This document shows, piece by piece, positions 1-8,987 of a stretch of DNA of 62,767 nucleotides. Numbering within the stretch: the stretch's first letter is position 1; each line of letters opens with the position of its first letter. Origin of the DNA: Faecimorpha stercoravium (lineage in GTDB: Bacteria; Bacillota; Clostridia; Lachnospirales; Bianqueaceae); the NCBI GenBank assembly GCA_018712555.1, contig DVGT01000079.1, positions 1 to 62,767 on the forward strand, written 5' to 3'. The notes under the pieces are model-generated. The model made no database searches, was not told the DNA's origin, and saw only the letters and a list, made by a program, of their open reading frames with translations. A program made the position numbers and the translations under genes.

Positions 1-1982
1 TGCTTAATCACTTCGAAGGACGCTGTGGCTGCCTCCGCACTCATCAGAAGCTGCGGCAGATATACCGTCTTCTTCTCAAATCCCTGTCCCACGATATCCA
101 GCGCTGGGATGATCTCTCCGTTCACCACATCCATAGGGGCTGTTGTCTGAAGAAGCTCCTTCGTATAGCGAGCAGCCTCCTCCTTCAGTCCTCGGACGAT
201 AGCGCCAGCCAACCCCTCCGCCTGCGGCTCTCCCGCTTTGGGCGCGGCTGCGGTACTTTTTACCTCCGTCGTCACCGTGTCCGCATACGCAATGTATGCC
301 TGGCAGTTCGGATCCTGATTCCGCAGAGCTTTGGCACAATGATACACCTTCATCATCTCCGCCGATGCCGGATTCATGATGGCGGCGGATAGTCCGTTGG
401 CCAGCGCCATGGCGAAAAACGTGGAAGTGATCATCTCCCTCTTGGGCAGCCCGAAGGAGATGTTGGAGACGCCCAGAGAGGTATGCACCTGCAGCTCCTG
501 CGTGAGCCGCCGGATACAGGCAAGTGTCGTGAGGGCGGATGTAGTATCTGAAGAAATGGTCATAGCCAGCGGATCCACCACAATGTCCTTGCGAGCAATC
601 CCATAGGAGGCGGCCCGTTCTATGATCTTCTTCGCGATGCGAATCCGTCCATCCGCCTCCTCCGGTATGCCCGCTTCATCCAATGTCAGCGCGATCAGAA
701 CGCCGCCGTATTTTGCCACAAGCGGTAATACCTGTTCCAGGCTTTCTTCCTTTCCATTGACAGAATTGACCAGTGGTTTGCCATTGTACCGGCGCATGGC
801 CCGTTCCAACACCTCCGGCGAAGAACTGTCGATCTGTAAGGGCAGATCCGTCACCGCCTGCAATTCTTCCACCACGCGACACATCATCCCGGCCTCATCG
901 ATGCCCGGCAGCCCCACGTTGACATCCAGCACATGCGCCCCCTGATCCGCCTGTTTCAGGCCTTCATTCAGGATATATCCCATATCTTCCCGTTTGAGCG
1001 CTTCTTTCAGCCGTTTCTTTCCCGTCGGGTTAAGACGCTCTCCGATGAGGATCGGAGACGGTCCCATTTCCACCGCATGGGTATAGGAAGACACCAGTGT
1101 GTGTGGTTTGGTGGATAACGGCAATGGTGCGATATCACGCACCTGCTCGATCATGCGTTTCATATATTCCGGCGTCGTTCCGCAGCATCCTCCGACGATC
1201 CGAGCGCCCAGGCGTACGATCTCCGTCATCTCCGCTGCAAAGTCCTCTGGTCCCACATCGTATATCGTCCGCCCGCCCTCGCTATGGGGCAGACCCGCAT
1301 TCGGATTCACGATGATCGGCAAGGAAGCATACCGCGCAAAAACCGGAACCAGCTTTTTCATCTGCGCCGGCCCCAGAGAACAGTTGATCCCCAGCGCATC
1401 CACCCGCAGACCTTCCAGGAGGGCGATCATCGACACCGGATCTGCACCTGTCATCAGTTTCCCCCGCTCATCGTACACATTGGTCACAAAAACAGGCAGG
1501 TGGCTGTTCTCCTTGGCGGCCAGCACCGCGGCCTTCGTCTCATAGGCGTCATTCATAGTCTCAATCAGGATCAGGTCCACTCCGCCCTGCACGCCCAGAC
1601 GCACCACCTCCGCAAAGACACGCACCGCATCCTCAAAGTCCAGATCTCCCAGGGGCTTCAACATCTTTCCCAATGGACCGATATCCAGCGCCACATACTG
1701 ACCTGTCTTTGTGATCGCCGCCTTCGCATGCTGAATCCCTGCCAGCACAATCTGTGCCAGCTCGTCTCCCAATTTCAGCCGATTCGCACCAAAGGTATTG
1801 GTCTTGATGATATTGCATCCGGCAGCCAGATACGCACGGTGAAGATTCTGTATCACCTCAGGGTGCGTGAGATTCCAGCGTTCCGGCAATTCTCCCGGCG
1901 CCAGCCCCGCCTCCTGCAGCATCGTACCTGTACCGCCGTCAAAAAACACGAGGCCCGCCTGTATCTTTTCCTGTATCGTCAT
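1..1982 (-). CDS. metH: Cobalamin-dependent methionine synthase, N-terminal part (cut by window edge)
   Basis: Transfers a methyl group from methyl-tetrahydrofolate via cobalamin to homocysteine. About 660 codons are visible. The N-terminal homocysteine-binding barrel carries the zinc-ligand motif GGCCGTTPEY (about 1160-1200). The pterin-binding barrel follows (GERLNPTGKK, DVNVGLPG, QIDSSSPEVL). The last visible part resembles the helical cap of the cobalamin domain (VVNGEIIPALD), so the B12 Rossmann domain lies outside the window. ATG at 1982 has AAGG six bases upstream; an in-frame ATG at 1988 is also possible. It is the last visible gene of metF-activation domain-metH. Because the reactivation domain is encoded separately upstream, this MetH probably lacks its own C-terminal activation domain. 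Confidence 0.93.
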   Translation of the reverse strand, partial: MTIQEKIQAGLVFFDGGTGTMLQEAGLAPGELPERWNLTHPEVIQNLHRAYLAAGCNIIKTNTFGANRLKLGDELAQIVLAGIQHAKAAITKTGQYVALDIGPLGKMLKPLGDLDFEDAVRVFAEVVRLGVQGGVDLILIETMNDAYETKAAVLAAKENSHLPVFVTNVYDERGKLMTGADPVSMIALLEGLRVDALGINCSLGPAQMKKLVPVFARYASLPIIVNPNAGLPHSEGGRTIYDVGPEDFAAEMTEIVRLGARIVGGCCGTTPEYMKRMIEQVRDIAPLPLSTKPHTLVSSYTHAVEMGPSPILIGERLNPTGKKRLKEALKREDMGYILNEGLKQADQGAHVLDVNVGLPGIDEAGMMCRVVEELQAVTDLPLQIDSSSPEVLERAMRRYNGKPLVNSVNGKEESLEQVLPLVAKYGGVLIALTLDEAGIPEEADGRIRIAKKIIERAASYGIARKDIVVDPLAMTISSDTTSALTTLACIRRLTQELQVHTSLGVSNISFGLPKREMITSTFFAMALANGLSAAIMNPASAEMMKVYHCAKALRNQDPNCQAYIAYADTVTTEVKSTAAAPKAGEPQAEGLAGAIVRGLKEEAARYTKELLQTTAPMDVVNGEIIPALDIVGQGFEKKTVYLPQLLMSAEAATASFEVIK

Positions 1983-1999
1983 ATTCATCCTTCCCGCCC

Positions 2000-2671
2000 C
2001 TAAGCTCGGTAGGGGCAATCCATCTTCTCACAGGTCTCACATTTTTCCTGTGGTTCCTGACAGCGCACGGCAGAAGTCGAGATCCCTATAACCGCTGTCA
2101 CAGACTTGACCGGCAGAAGCATCTTCTGCGCTGTCAGACTGACGCCAATCTTTCTCGCCGCATCCAGAATCCGTATCATTTCGCCCTGACACTCCAGCGG
2201 AAAATCTCCGTATCCCGGGCTGAAACGCGGTCGCAGGAACTTGCCCTCTCCAGCCACCAACGTTTTCAGATATGCGTTGGTACTGGCAGCAGCACTTTCT
2301 ACCGCTACAGATCCTGCGGCATCCAGCGCTAACGCGCGAACCTGCGATATATGACTCCAGCGAGTGATGTACCGCTCCGAATCCATACCGATCGTCACCG
2401 CCATGAAGTACGCTTCCCGACATCCCGCCAGATTTCGGTACAGGTCCCGGCTCTTTACCATAAGACAACCAAAATCTAACACATCCGGCTCCCTGGTGGT
2501 CAGTGGAAGCCGCAAAAAACAGGCCTTTGGCAAAAGAGGCAGCTCATCCGCCGCCTCTTTTGCCATTTTGTGCAGCCTTTCCTCCGTTTCTCCCCGGCAC
2601 CCCATATACCGCAGAATCTGCCGCGTATGGGGCGCTTCGATGGTCGGCGTATAGATCTCTATGCGATTCAT
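2000..2671 (-). CDS. Stand-alone methionine synthase activation-domain protein
   Basis: 223 residues. It resembles the AdoMet-binding C-terminal activation domain of MetH, which reductively remethylates oxidised cob(II)alamin. The diagnostic motif is RFSPGYGDFPLECQ near residues 147-160, matching the R-x-SPGY AdoMet-binding loop. The C-terminus ends in a small cysteine cluster (CETCEKMDCPYR) not found in E. coli MetH; it may bind a metal or cluster (inference). It overlaps the metF stop by 4 bases and lies about 11 bases before metH, so all three genes are probably co-translated. Known family: split MetH systems of Clostridia. Confidence 0.85.
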   Translation of the reverse strand: MNRIEIYTPTIEAPHTRQILRYMGCRGETEERLHKMAKEAADELPLLPKACFLRLPLTTREPDVLDFGCLMVKSRDLYRNLAGCREAYFMAVTIGMDSERYITRWSHISQVRALALDAAGSVAVESAAASTNAYLKTLVAGEGKFLRPRFSPGYGDFPLECQGEMIRILDAARKIGVSLTAQKMLLPVKSVTAVIGISTSAVRCQEPQEKCETCEKMDCPYRA

Positions 2672-3531
2672 AGAATCTTTGAAAGGTTGTCCATGATCTT
2701 GGCCGCCACATCCGGCTTATTCATGGAATACACATGAATATGCTCCACGCCATTGGCCAAAAGATCGATAATCTGTTCTGTTGCAAACGCGACGCCCGCC
2801 TGCTTCATCGCCGCCGGATGATCTGCAAAACGGTCAATGATCTGTTTAAATCGGGGCGGCAACGCATTTCCGGAAATCCGGCAGATTCTGGCAATCTGGC
2901 GTCCATTGGTCACAGGCATGATGCCCGCAGCCACCGGCACTTGGATGCCCGCCTCCCGGATCTTATATAAGAAGTTATAGAGGATATTATTATCAAAAAA
3001 CATCTGCGTCGTCAGGAAATCACACCCAGCCTCTACCTTTTTCTTCAGATTCTGAATGTCCTCCCGCTGGTTCGCAGACTCTGGATGCCCTTCCGGATAA
3101 CAGGCGCCTCCAATGCAGAAATCTCCTTTTGTCTTGATGTAGGTAATCAGCTCCGAGGCATGCTGAAAACTCCACTCCTCCGGCGCGCTCGCGCCCTCGG
3201 GAATGTCTCCCCGCAGTGCCATAATATTCTCAATACCATTTTCCACCAAAAGAGACAGCTGATGATCGATCTGCTCTCTCGTAGACGACACACAGGTCAA
3301 ATGTGCCAGCGTCGGCACTTTCTGTGTCTCCTGGATATTCTTCGCGATAGCCACCGTATAGGCGCTGGTACCGCCGCCCGCTCCGTATGTCACGCTCATA
3401 AACGCAGGATGCAGTGCAGCAATCTCTTCCGTCGCCTTCTTCACACTCTCGATCTTATCTGTCGTCTTCGGTGGAAACACCTCAAAAGAGAGGACCGGTT
3501 TCCCGGTTGCAAAAAGTTCTGTCAGTTTCAT
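2668..3531 (-). CDS. metF: 5,10-methylenetetrahydrofolate reductase
   Basis: 287 residues, usual for MetF, a flavin-dependent TIM barrel that makes 5-methyl-tetrahydrofolate for methionine synthase. Motifs include SFEVFPPK near the N-terminus, FMSVTYGAGG, THLTCV-like AHLTCVSS, ALRGD and TQMFFD. The open frame extends upstream, but the ATG at 3531 is preferred: GAGGAG lies about 8 bases upstream, and a promoter at 3563-3591 would start transcription near 3556. It overlaps the next gene by 4 bases and heads the methionine operon. Confidence 0.95.
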   Translation of the reverse strand: MKLTELFATGKPVLSFEVFPPKTTDKIESVKKATEEIAALHPAFMSVTYGAGGGTSAYTVAIAKNIQETQKVPTLAHLTCVSSTREQIDHQLSLLVENGIENIMALRGDIPEGASAPEEWSFQHASELITYIKTKGDFCIGGACYPEGHPESANQREDIQNLKKKVEAGCDFLTTQMFFDNNILYNFLYKIREAGIQVPVAAGIMPVTNGRQIARICRISGNALPPRFKQIIDRFADHPAAMKQAGVAFATEQIIDLLANGVEHIHVYSMNKPDVAAKIMDNLSKIL

Positions 3532-3562
3532 CTTCATCTCTCCTCTTTTTCTTTTTAAGAAC

Positions 3563-3591
3563 ATTATACGAGGAAATGTCCGCTTTGTCAC
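3563..3591 (-). promoter_or_regulatory. Sigma-A promoter of the metF operon
   Basis: Minus-strand GTGACA (3586-3591) and perfect TATAAT (3563-3568), separated by 17 bases. The predicted transcript has only about 25 bases before the metF start, too short for a SAM riboswitch or T-box. Any methionine control must therefore act at the promoter or on translation. Confidence 0.65.
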
Positions 3592-3609
3592 GTACAAATT
3601 TTATAAATT

Positions 3610-4236
3610 TCATTTTTGCAGGAACGGATATGGGTTGATCCAGCTTTCATCTCCTGTCTCTGGATAGATCTGGATCCCCAGATGCAGATGCGTGGGAAAT
3701 CGTCCTGTGGTTCCTTCTTCGCCATAACCGGAGTCTCCCATATATCCCAGAAAATCTCCCGGTTCCACACGATCCCCTACGGCCAGTCCCGATGCATAGG
3801 CATGCAGATGCGCATAATAATAGTACACTCCACTCGGCGATGTCACACCTACACGCCAACCGCCCAATTCGTTCCACCCCAGATTCGTCACAATCCCCTG
3901 TGTCATGGAATAGATAGGAAGGCTTCCCGGTATATCCTCAAGATCCATCAGATCCGTACCATAGTGCTTTCTTTCTCCTCCATAGCTTCGATCCGATAAA
4001 AAACTATCTCCAAAGGAACACTTCTCCAGGTCCGTAGGCATCGCCTGAATCTCCTCTTCTACCGTATCGGCAATGATTCCCAATGCCAGTGCATATGCCC
4101 CTTTACAGATAGTCTCATGCCGTAATGCCATTCCCATAAGTAGGGCCGACTCCCATACGATACAGCACAGGAGTGCCAGACAGAACCAGATTTCCCGATC
4201 CCGAAACACTCTCCCATACCACCCATCCTGTTTCAT
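3610..4236 (-). CDS. Membrane-anchored M23 family metallopeptidase
   Basis: 208 residues. A hydrophobic segment at about 16-38 probably anchors it to the membrane with the catalytic domain outside. The LytM/M23 zinc and catalytic residues are present: H91-x3-D95 (KHYGTD), H143 in YAHLH, and the HxH pair H183/H185 (PTHLHLG). M23 enzymes cleave peptidoglycan cross-bridges. There is no LysM or SH3 targeting domain. It starts 36 bases after the GH78 gene and may belong to the same transcript. The metF promoter lies just downstream. The spore or division role is not deducible from sequence alone. Confidence 0.82.
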   Translation of the reverse strand: MKQDGWYGRVFRDREIWFCLALLCCIVWESALLMGMALRHETICKGAYALALGIIADTVEEEIQAMPTDLEKCSFGDSFLSDRSYGGERKHYGTDLMDLEDIPGSLPIYSMTQGIVTNLGWNELGGWRVGVTSPSGVYYYYAHLHAYASGLAVGDRVEPGDFLGYMGDSGYGEEGTTGRFPTHLHLGIQIYPETGDESWINPYPFLQK

Positions 4237-4272
4237 GTCGATCTCTCCCCAGCCATCTATCCCAATATATGC

Positions 4273-6300
4273 CTAGAGAAGTTTCTCCATACCCCAATCC
4301 GTCAGGAAAAGAATCGGATAGGTGAAGGCCAGGTGGAAAAGAGAAGTATTCCATTTAGAATCCTTTCCCCACCCTTCCCAGGTTGTTGTCGCGCCCTCCC
4401 GCAGCATCCTGGGCCAGGCGGCTTCATCCTGTATCAGTTCGAGCGCCAGCTCTTTACGGCCTATACGCACCAGCGCGGACAGAATGGCCATACTGATGAA
4501 AAACATGCTGCCGCGCAGTCTCTTTTCTTCGATCATGGACACGATCCTCTCCTGCGTCCTGGCATCCGGGCACAGGTCAAACAGCAGGGCCAGCGCGTTG
4601 GAAGGCAAGCTATGATGGCGAGAATCCGGATGATCCCGAAACAGGGCCGCCTCCCGATCCCAAAATCGGCGAATATACTGTGCCTTAAGTCTCTCTGCAT
4701 CCGGCAGTGTCGATGGCAGGCGGAGTATCTCCGCTAATCTTTCCATGCTCATGAGCGCACCGATATAATAGGCATTGATGACATTGTGCAGTCCCGGGAC
4801 GATCTTTCCCTGCGTCAACTCGAAATCATAGCCGTCTCTGGCCTCCGGCGGCCATTCCACCACGCACCATTTATCCAGGTTCTCCAGGAGCCCTTCCGCG
4901 TTTCCATAGCTGTCCCGGAAGGTTTCCATCATTCTGAGTACGACCGGATATCGTCTGCGAATATAGTCCTCATCGTGGCGCAGATGCCAATGCACCCGCA
5001 GCAGCATGGGCAGCATCAGGCAATAATCCGCGATTTCCTGCATGAAAGAGCAGGCGGCGCAGGTCATCAATCCTGTAGTAATGACGCTGCTGTACAGTGT
5101 ATCATCGATGAGCTTTTCCATGAGGGCGGTATCGCCGGTCAACACCGCATACGAGGTAGATGTGAAACATCCATCTCCCAGATATTGCCCTTTCTCCCGC
5201 TCCATACAGTCCATCAGAGCCTCCTGCGGGCCGTATCGAAGAGAGTGAACGCAGAGATCCCAAACGCGGCGCAAGGTGGGATGATCCGTCTGGCAGGATG
5301 CTTGCTGCCGGAACGGATAATGCCGAGCCAGCAGACGGAGGGAATCCTCCTCGATATGCGCTCCTTCTGGCAATGTGATCTCCGCATACCGGAATGACAG
5401 GTAATCAAAATGCCGCAACGTGTCACTTCCCTCGGAAAGAATCCACTCCTCCTCATACCGACAGTTCGCCCGCAGCGCAAACCGGACGCGGCCCTCCGGC
5501 GTAAGCTCCTGCCCGTACCGCAGTACGATACGGCTCCCCCGAGGCCCGCGCGCCTCAAGCTCCATAGTCCCCACATAGACGCTTCCAAAATCCACCTGAT
5601 ACACCCGCTCTGATATTCGGCGCAACGCCATCGGCGAAATTTGTTCTATCACGACAGCTTGGCTCTGCTGTTCATACAGGGATACCCCCATATCCATCCG
5701 TTCGCAGGCCGACTCCCAATCGGAGTCATCATAATCGGGGCTCGCAAAGCCCTCTTCCGTCGAACCGCTGTCATACCGCTCTAAAAACTGCGTCTCATAC
5801 CCTGTGGTTCCCAGGTCCTCATACCCGCCATGCAGATGCCAGCGCCAGGAAGAATCGGTTGCCAGCATCAGTTTGCCGTCGCAGCACAGATCCAACAAGA
5901 GGCCATGCCGGCCATCCCCGCTGACCCAGACCCGATTGATCAATCCCTGATAATAGGTGTGTACCGCAATCAGATTCGTACCTTCTCTCAGATAGGGCGT
6001 CACGTCGATCTTCTGATAATAATAATGCCAGGGGTAGCCCGGAGCCAGCCCCTGACAAACATAGTTCCCATTGATATACAATTTGTAAGCATCATCCGCC
6101 GTCAGCCATAACGTGGCCTTCTGGAAGGAAGGCAGTACAAAAGAACGCCGGAACAGGATGTGCCGGTTACGCCGTTTCTCCTCCGGAACACGGACAGGAT
6201 CCAACTGCCGATGAAATACCGGCAGTACCGGACCCTGGGCAAATTCCGGTGTGGTAATCCATTTTCCCGCAAACTTTCGGCTCGGTTCTTCGAAATTCAT
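4273..6300 (-). CDS. Glycoside hydrolase family 78 (alpha-L-rhamnosidase-like)
   Basis: 675 residues, no signal peptide, so probably cytoplasmic. N-terminal beta-sandwich domains (DDAYKLYINGNYV, about 69-81) precede an (alpha/alpha)6 barrel. The GH78 acidic motif is recognisable as DCMEREKGQYLGDG (364-377; D364, E368, D376). The later TTTWEGWG (638-645) supplies the expected catalytic base E642. GH78 enzymes release terminal L-rhamnose from plant glycosides or polysaccharides. It is shorter than typical bacterial members. It begins 3 bases after the rnhA stop with no transporter or regulator near it, so the substrate is unknown. Confidence 0.8.
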   Translation of the reverse strand: MNFEEPSRKFAGKWITTPEFAQGPVLPVFHRQLDPVRVPEEKRRNRHILFRRSFVLPSFQKATLWLTADDAYKLYINGNYVCQGLAPGYPWHYYYQKIDVTPYLREGTNLIAVHTYYQGLINRVWVSGDGRHGLLLDLCCDGKLMLATDSSWRWHLHGGYEDLGTTGYETQFLERYDSGSTEEGFASPDYDDSDWESACERMDMGVSLYEQQSQAVVIEQISPMALRRISERVYQVDFGSVYVGTMELEARGPRGSRIVLRYGQELTPEGRVRFALRANCRYEEEWILSEGSDTLRHFDYLSFRYAEITLPEGAHIEEDSLRLLARHYPFRQQASCQTDHPTLRRVWDLCVHSLRYGPQEALMDCMEREKGQYLGDGCFTSTSYAVLTGDTALMEKLIDDTLYSSVITTGLMTCAACSFMQEIADYCLMLPMLLRVHWHLRHDEDYIRRRYPVVLRMMETFRDSYGNAEGLLENLDKWCVVEWPPEARDGYDFELTQGKIVPGLHNVINAYYIGALMSMERLAEILRLPSTLPDAERLKAQYIRRFWDREAALFRDHPDSRHHSLPSNALALLFDLCPDARTQERIVSMIEEKRLRGSMFFISMAILSALVRIGRKELALELIQDEAAWPRMLREGATTTWEGWGKDSKWNTSLFHLAFTYPILFLTDWGMEKLL

Positions 6301-6303
6301 GGT

Positions 6304-6789
6304 TTATTCCTCCTGTACATCCTCCATCAGATGGGTCGTATCCAGTGCCGCCTCCACGGCCAGTTCATCACAGCGATTGTTATAGGGATTCTCTGCATGG
6401 CCCTTCACCCAGCGAAAGGTGACTTCATGGGGTTTCATTGCCGCCAGCAGGCGCTTCCACAGATCCACATTTTTCGCCTTCTCTTTTTTCTTCGCATCCT
6501 TATACCAGCCCTGACGCTGCCATTTCGCAAGCCACCCCTTGGTCATGGCATTGACCAGATACTGGGAATCCGAGTACAGCGTGATGCGGCAGGGTACCTT
6601 GAGTGCCTCCAGGCCCACCACTGCCGCTAAAATCTCCATCCGATTATTCGTTGTCAGCCGATACCCGGCCTTCATTTCTTTACGGAAGACCTGGCCATCT
6701 TCGCGGGCATACTGCAGAATCACGCCGTATCCCCCCGGCCCCGGATTCCCCCTGCAGGCGCCATCCGTATATATCGTCACTTCTTTCAT
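6304..6789 (-). CDS. rnhA: Ribonuclease HI
   Basis: 161 residues, standard length for RNase HI, which cuts RNA in RNA:DNA hybrids. The DEDD catalytic set is visible: D9 (YTDGACRGNPGPGG), E52 (NNRMEI), D74 (YSDSQYL) and D141 (CDELA), with the WVKGHAENPYN loop before the last. It lies 6 bases after the pheA stop and 3 bases before the GH78 gene, so it is probably transcribed with the aromatic operon, with no functional link. Confidence 0.95.
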   Translation of the reverse strand: MKEVTIYTDGACRGNPGPGGYGVILQYAREDGQVFRKEMKAGYRLTTNNRMEILAAVVGLEALKVPCRITLYSDSQYLVNAMTKGWLAKWQRQGWYKDAKKKEKAKNVDLWKRLLAAMKPHEVTFRWVKGHAENPYNNRCDELAVEAALDTTHLMEDVQEE

Positions 6790-6795
6790 GTTCTC

Positions 6796-7905
6796 CTACT
6801 TTCCTGCCTGACTGATATAGTTTCCCAAAAGCTTCCATTCCAGGCACAGCGGACGGATCTCCCGCAGCGCTTCCTGCACCCGCTCTTCCTCCACATTGCC
6901 TTCCAGATCGATGAAGAAGCCATACTCCCAGATCTGCTGGGGAATGGGTCTGGACTCGATCTTCAGCAGGTTCAGATGATGTCTGGAGAAGGCTTCCAAC
7001 GCATGATACAGCGTTCCCGGTTGATGGGACACCTTCAGATACAGGCTGATCTTATTCGCCTCCGCGCTCGTCTCCATGAGTTTCGACAGCACGATAAACC
7101 GGGTAATGTTCCGATCGTTATCCTGAATCCCCTTCTGCAGCACCTCGAGATGATAGATCTCCGCCGCCTTCAGGCTGGCCACACAGGCCTTTGCCTTATC
7201 CCCCATCTTCGAAACGTGTTCCGCGCCTTTGGCCGTGTTGAAATACGGGATGAGGTTCCAATCCGGATGCTTGCTGAAGAACTGTTCCGACTGCGCGAAT
7301 CCCTGGGCGTGGGAATAGACCTCTCGAACATCCTCCAATGTGGCGCCTGGAACCCCCAGAAGATTCTGCGTGATCGGCACCACGCCTTCGCGGACAATAT
7401 AAAGATTGTATTGGCTCAGGCCATCATATACATCCTGTATGATTCCTGTCGTCGAGTTTTCGATGGGAACGACACCGTAACGCACCTTCCCCTCTTCCAC
7501 CGCCTGGAAGATCTCCTGGGTGGACAGGAAATGGCTGGCATCCGCATGCGCGCCAAAGAACTGCTCCATGGCCTCGTGCGTGAATGCGCCGGGCAACCCG
7601 AAATAGGCGACCTTGGGCTCGCTGATTCTGGCCATCTCCCGTTTCTGGTGTTCCTTGCCCAGATCCATGATGGTCTGGAAGAGCACCGCGAGAGCACCGC
7701 GAAACTCCTCATCTCGATACGGAAACCGCTCCTTGATCCGCTCAATCACCTGTCGTTCCCGATCCGGATCGAAGATCGGCTTTCCGGTTTCCATCTTATA
7801 GCGCGCCACATCCGTCGAGACCTGCATCCGCTCCTCAAACAGCCGCGCGATCTGCGCATCAATGGCATTGATCTTCTTCCGGGATTCCTGTAAATCCACT
7901 GCCAT
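6796..7905 (-). CDS. pheA: Bifunctional chorismate mutase / prephenate dehydratase
   Basis: 369 residues, P-protein. The AroQ-type mutase helices occupy about 1-90 (INAIDAQIARLFEERM). The prephenate dehydratase domain begins near 108 (VAYFGLPGAFTHEAM) and contains the NSTTG and ITRFIVL motifs. A C-terminal ACT domain with KIESRPIP suggests feedback inhibition by phenylalanine. It converts chorismate to phenylpyruvate. Its start shares one base with the aroC stop. Confidence 0.95.
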   Translation of the reverse strand: MAVDLQESRKKINAIDAQIARLFEERMQVSTDVARYKMETGKPIFDPDRERQVIERIKERFPYRDEEFRGALAVLFQTIMDLGKEHQKREMARISEPKVAYFGLPGAFTHEAMEQFFGAHADASHFLSTQEIFQAVEEGKVRYGVVPIENSTTGIIQDVYDGLSQYNLYIVREGVVPITQNLLGVPGATLEDVREVYSHAQGFAQSEQFFSKHPDWNLIPYFNTAKGAEHVSKMGDKAKACVASLKAAEIYHLEVLQKGIQDNDRNITRFIVLSKLMETSAEANKISLYLKVSHQPGTLYHALEAFSRHHLNLLKIESRPIPQQIWEYGFFIDLEGNVEEERVQEALREIRPLCLEWKLLGNYISQAGK

Positions 7906-8987
7906 TATATCTTCGCTCCTTTCCAGGCGTCATAGATGGCGATCGCCGCTGCTGCCTCCAGCACCGGAATCGCACGGGGCACAATACATGGGTCATGCCG
8001 CCCCACGATCGTAAGCGTCTCGATCTGTTTCTTCTCCAGATCCACGGACTGTTGGGGCCGCGAGATCGACGGCGTGGGCTTGATGACCGTCTCGAAGGTA
8101 AGCGGCATACCATTGGTGATTCCGCCCAGAATTCCGCCGTTGTGATTGGTCACGGTACGGATCTGTCCATCTTCTACGGTATAGGGATCGTTCGCCTCCG
8201 CTCCCGTCATATCCGCGAAATCTGCGCCAATGCCAAAAGATACGCCTTTCACCGCGGGAACCGAAAACAGGATGTGCGCGAGACGGCTCTCCATGGAATC
8301 GAAGAAGGGATCTCCCAAACCAGTCGGAAGTCCCAGTATGGCGGTCTCCACGATCCCTCCCAGGGAATTGAGCTCCATCCGGGCCGCCTCGATCCGCAGA
8401 GCGATTGTGTCTGCATGCTCTTCTGCGAGCACAGGCACCGTCTGCTGTCCCAGCCGGCATAAAGTCTCCTTCGTCAGCGTCTCCCGAGTGAAGCGCGGCT
8501 CCGTCACATTATACAGTTTCGTGATATGACTGCCGATCGTGACGCCCCGCTGTTCCAGCGCCTGTCGGCACAGGGCGCCCGCGAAGACGAGCGGCGCCGT
8601 GATGCGTCCGGAGAAATGGCCTCCACCCCGGTAATCCTCGAATCCCTGATACTTTACATGTCCCGTATAATCCGCGTGGGACGGCCGCAATAGACGTTTT
8701 GTCCGCTCATAATCCTGAGAACGGGTATTCTGATTGTAGATGACGCCGCAGATCGGTGTGCCGCAGGTTCTGTTCTCTCGAATCCCGCTCAGGATCTCTA
8801 CCTCATCGGCCTCCGTCCGTGTGGTGCCCAGTTTCTGCCCCGGAGCGCGCCTTTTCATCTGCCGGCGCAGCTCCTCCATATCGATCAGAAGCCCCGGCTC
8901 CAGGCCATCAATCACCACACCGATCCCTCTACCGTGGGATTCTCCGAAGATGGACACCCGAATGTCCTGTCCATATACATTACTCAT
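7905..8987 (-). CDS. aroC: Chorismate synthase
   Basis: 360 residues. It makes chorismate from EPSP using reduced FMN. Motifs: GESHGRGIG near the N-terminus, RRAPGQKLGTTRTEADEVE, and GRHDPCIVPRAIPV near the C-terminus. The frame is open further upstream, but the ATG at 8987 has GAGGAAA 6-8 bases before it and matches the family start. It overlaps the aroA stop by 8 bases. Confidence 0.96.
   Translation of the reverse strand: MSNVYGQDIRVSIFGESHGRGIGVVIDGLEPGLLIDMEELRRQMKRRAPGQKLGTTRTEADEVEILSGIRENRTCGTPICGVIYNQNTRSQDYERTKRLLRPSHADYTGHVKYQGFEDYRGGGHFSGRITAPLVFAGALCRQALEQRGVTIGSHITKLYNVTEPRFTRETLTKETLCRLGQQTVPVLAEEHADTIALRIEAARMELNSLGGIVETAILGLPTGLGDPFFDSMESRLAHILFSVPAVKGVSFGIGADFADMTGAEANDPYTVEDGQIRTVTNHNGGILGGITNGMPLTFETVIKPTPSISRPQQSVDLEKKQIETLTIVGRHDPCIVPRAIPVLEAAAAIAIYDAWKGAKI

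Noticed and set aside
3532..3600. SAM riboswitch or T-box before metF
   Set aside because: The promoter leaves a leader of about 25 bases, and no K-turn or T-box motif is present.
7993..8462. Long open frames opposite or out of frame with aroC and other GC-rich genes
   Set aside because: They mirror the codon bias of the true minus-strand genes, have no ribosome-binding sites and no family resemblance.
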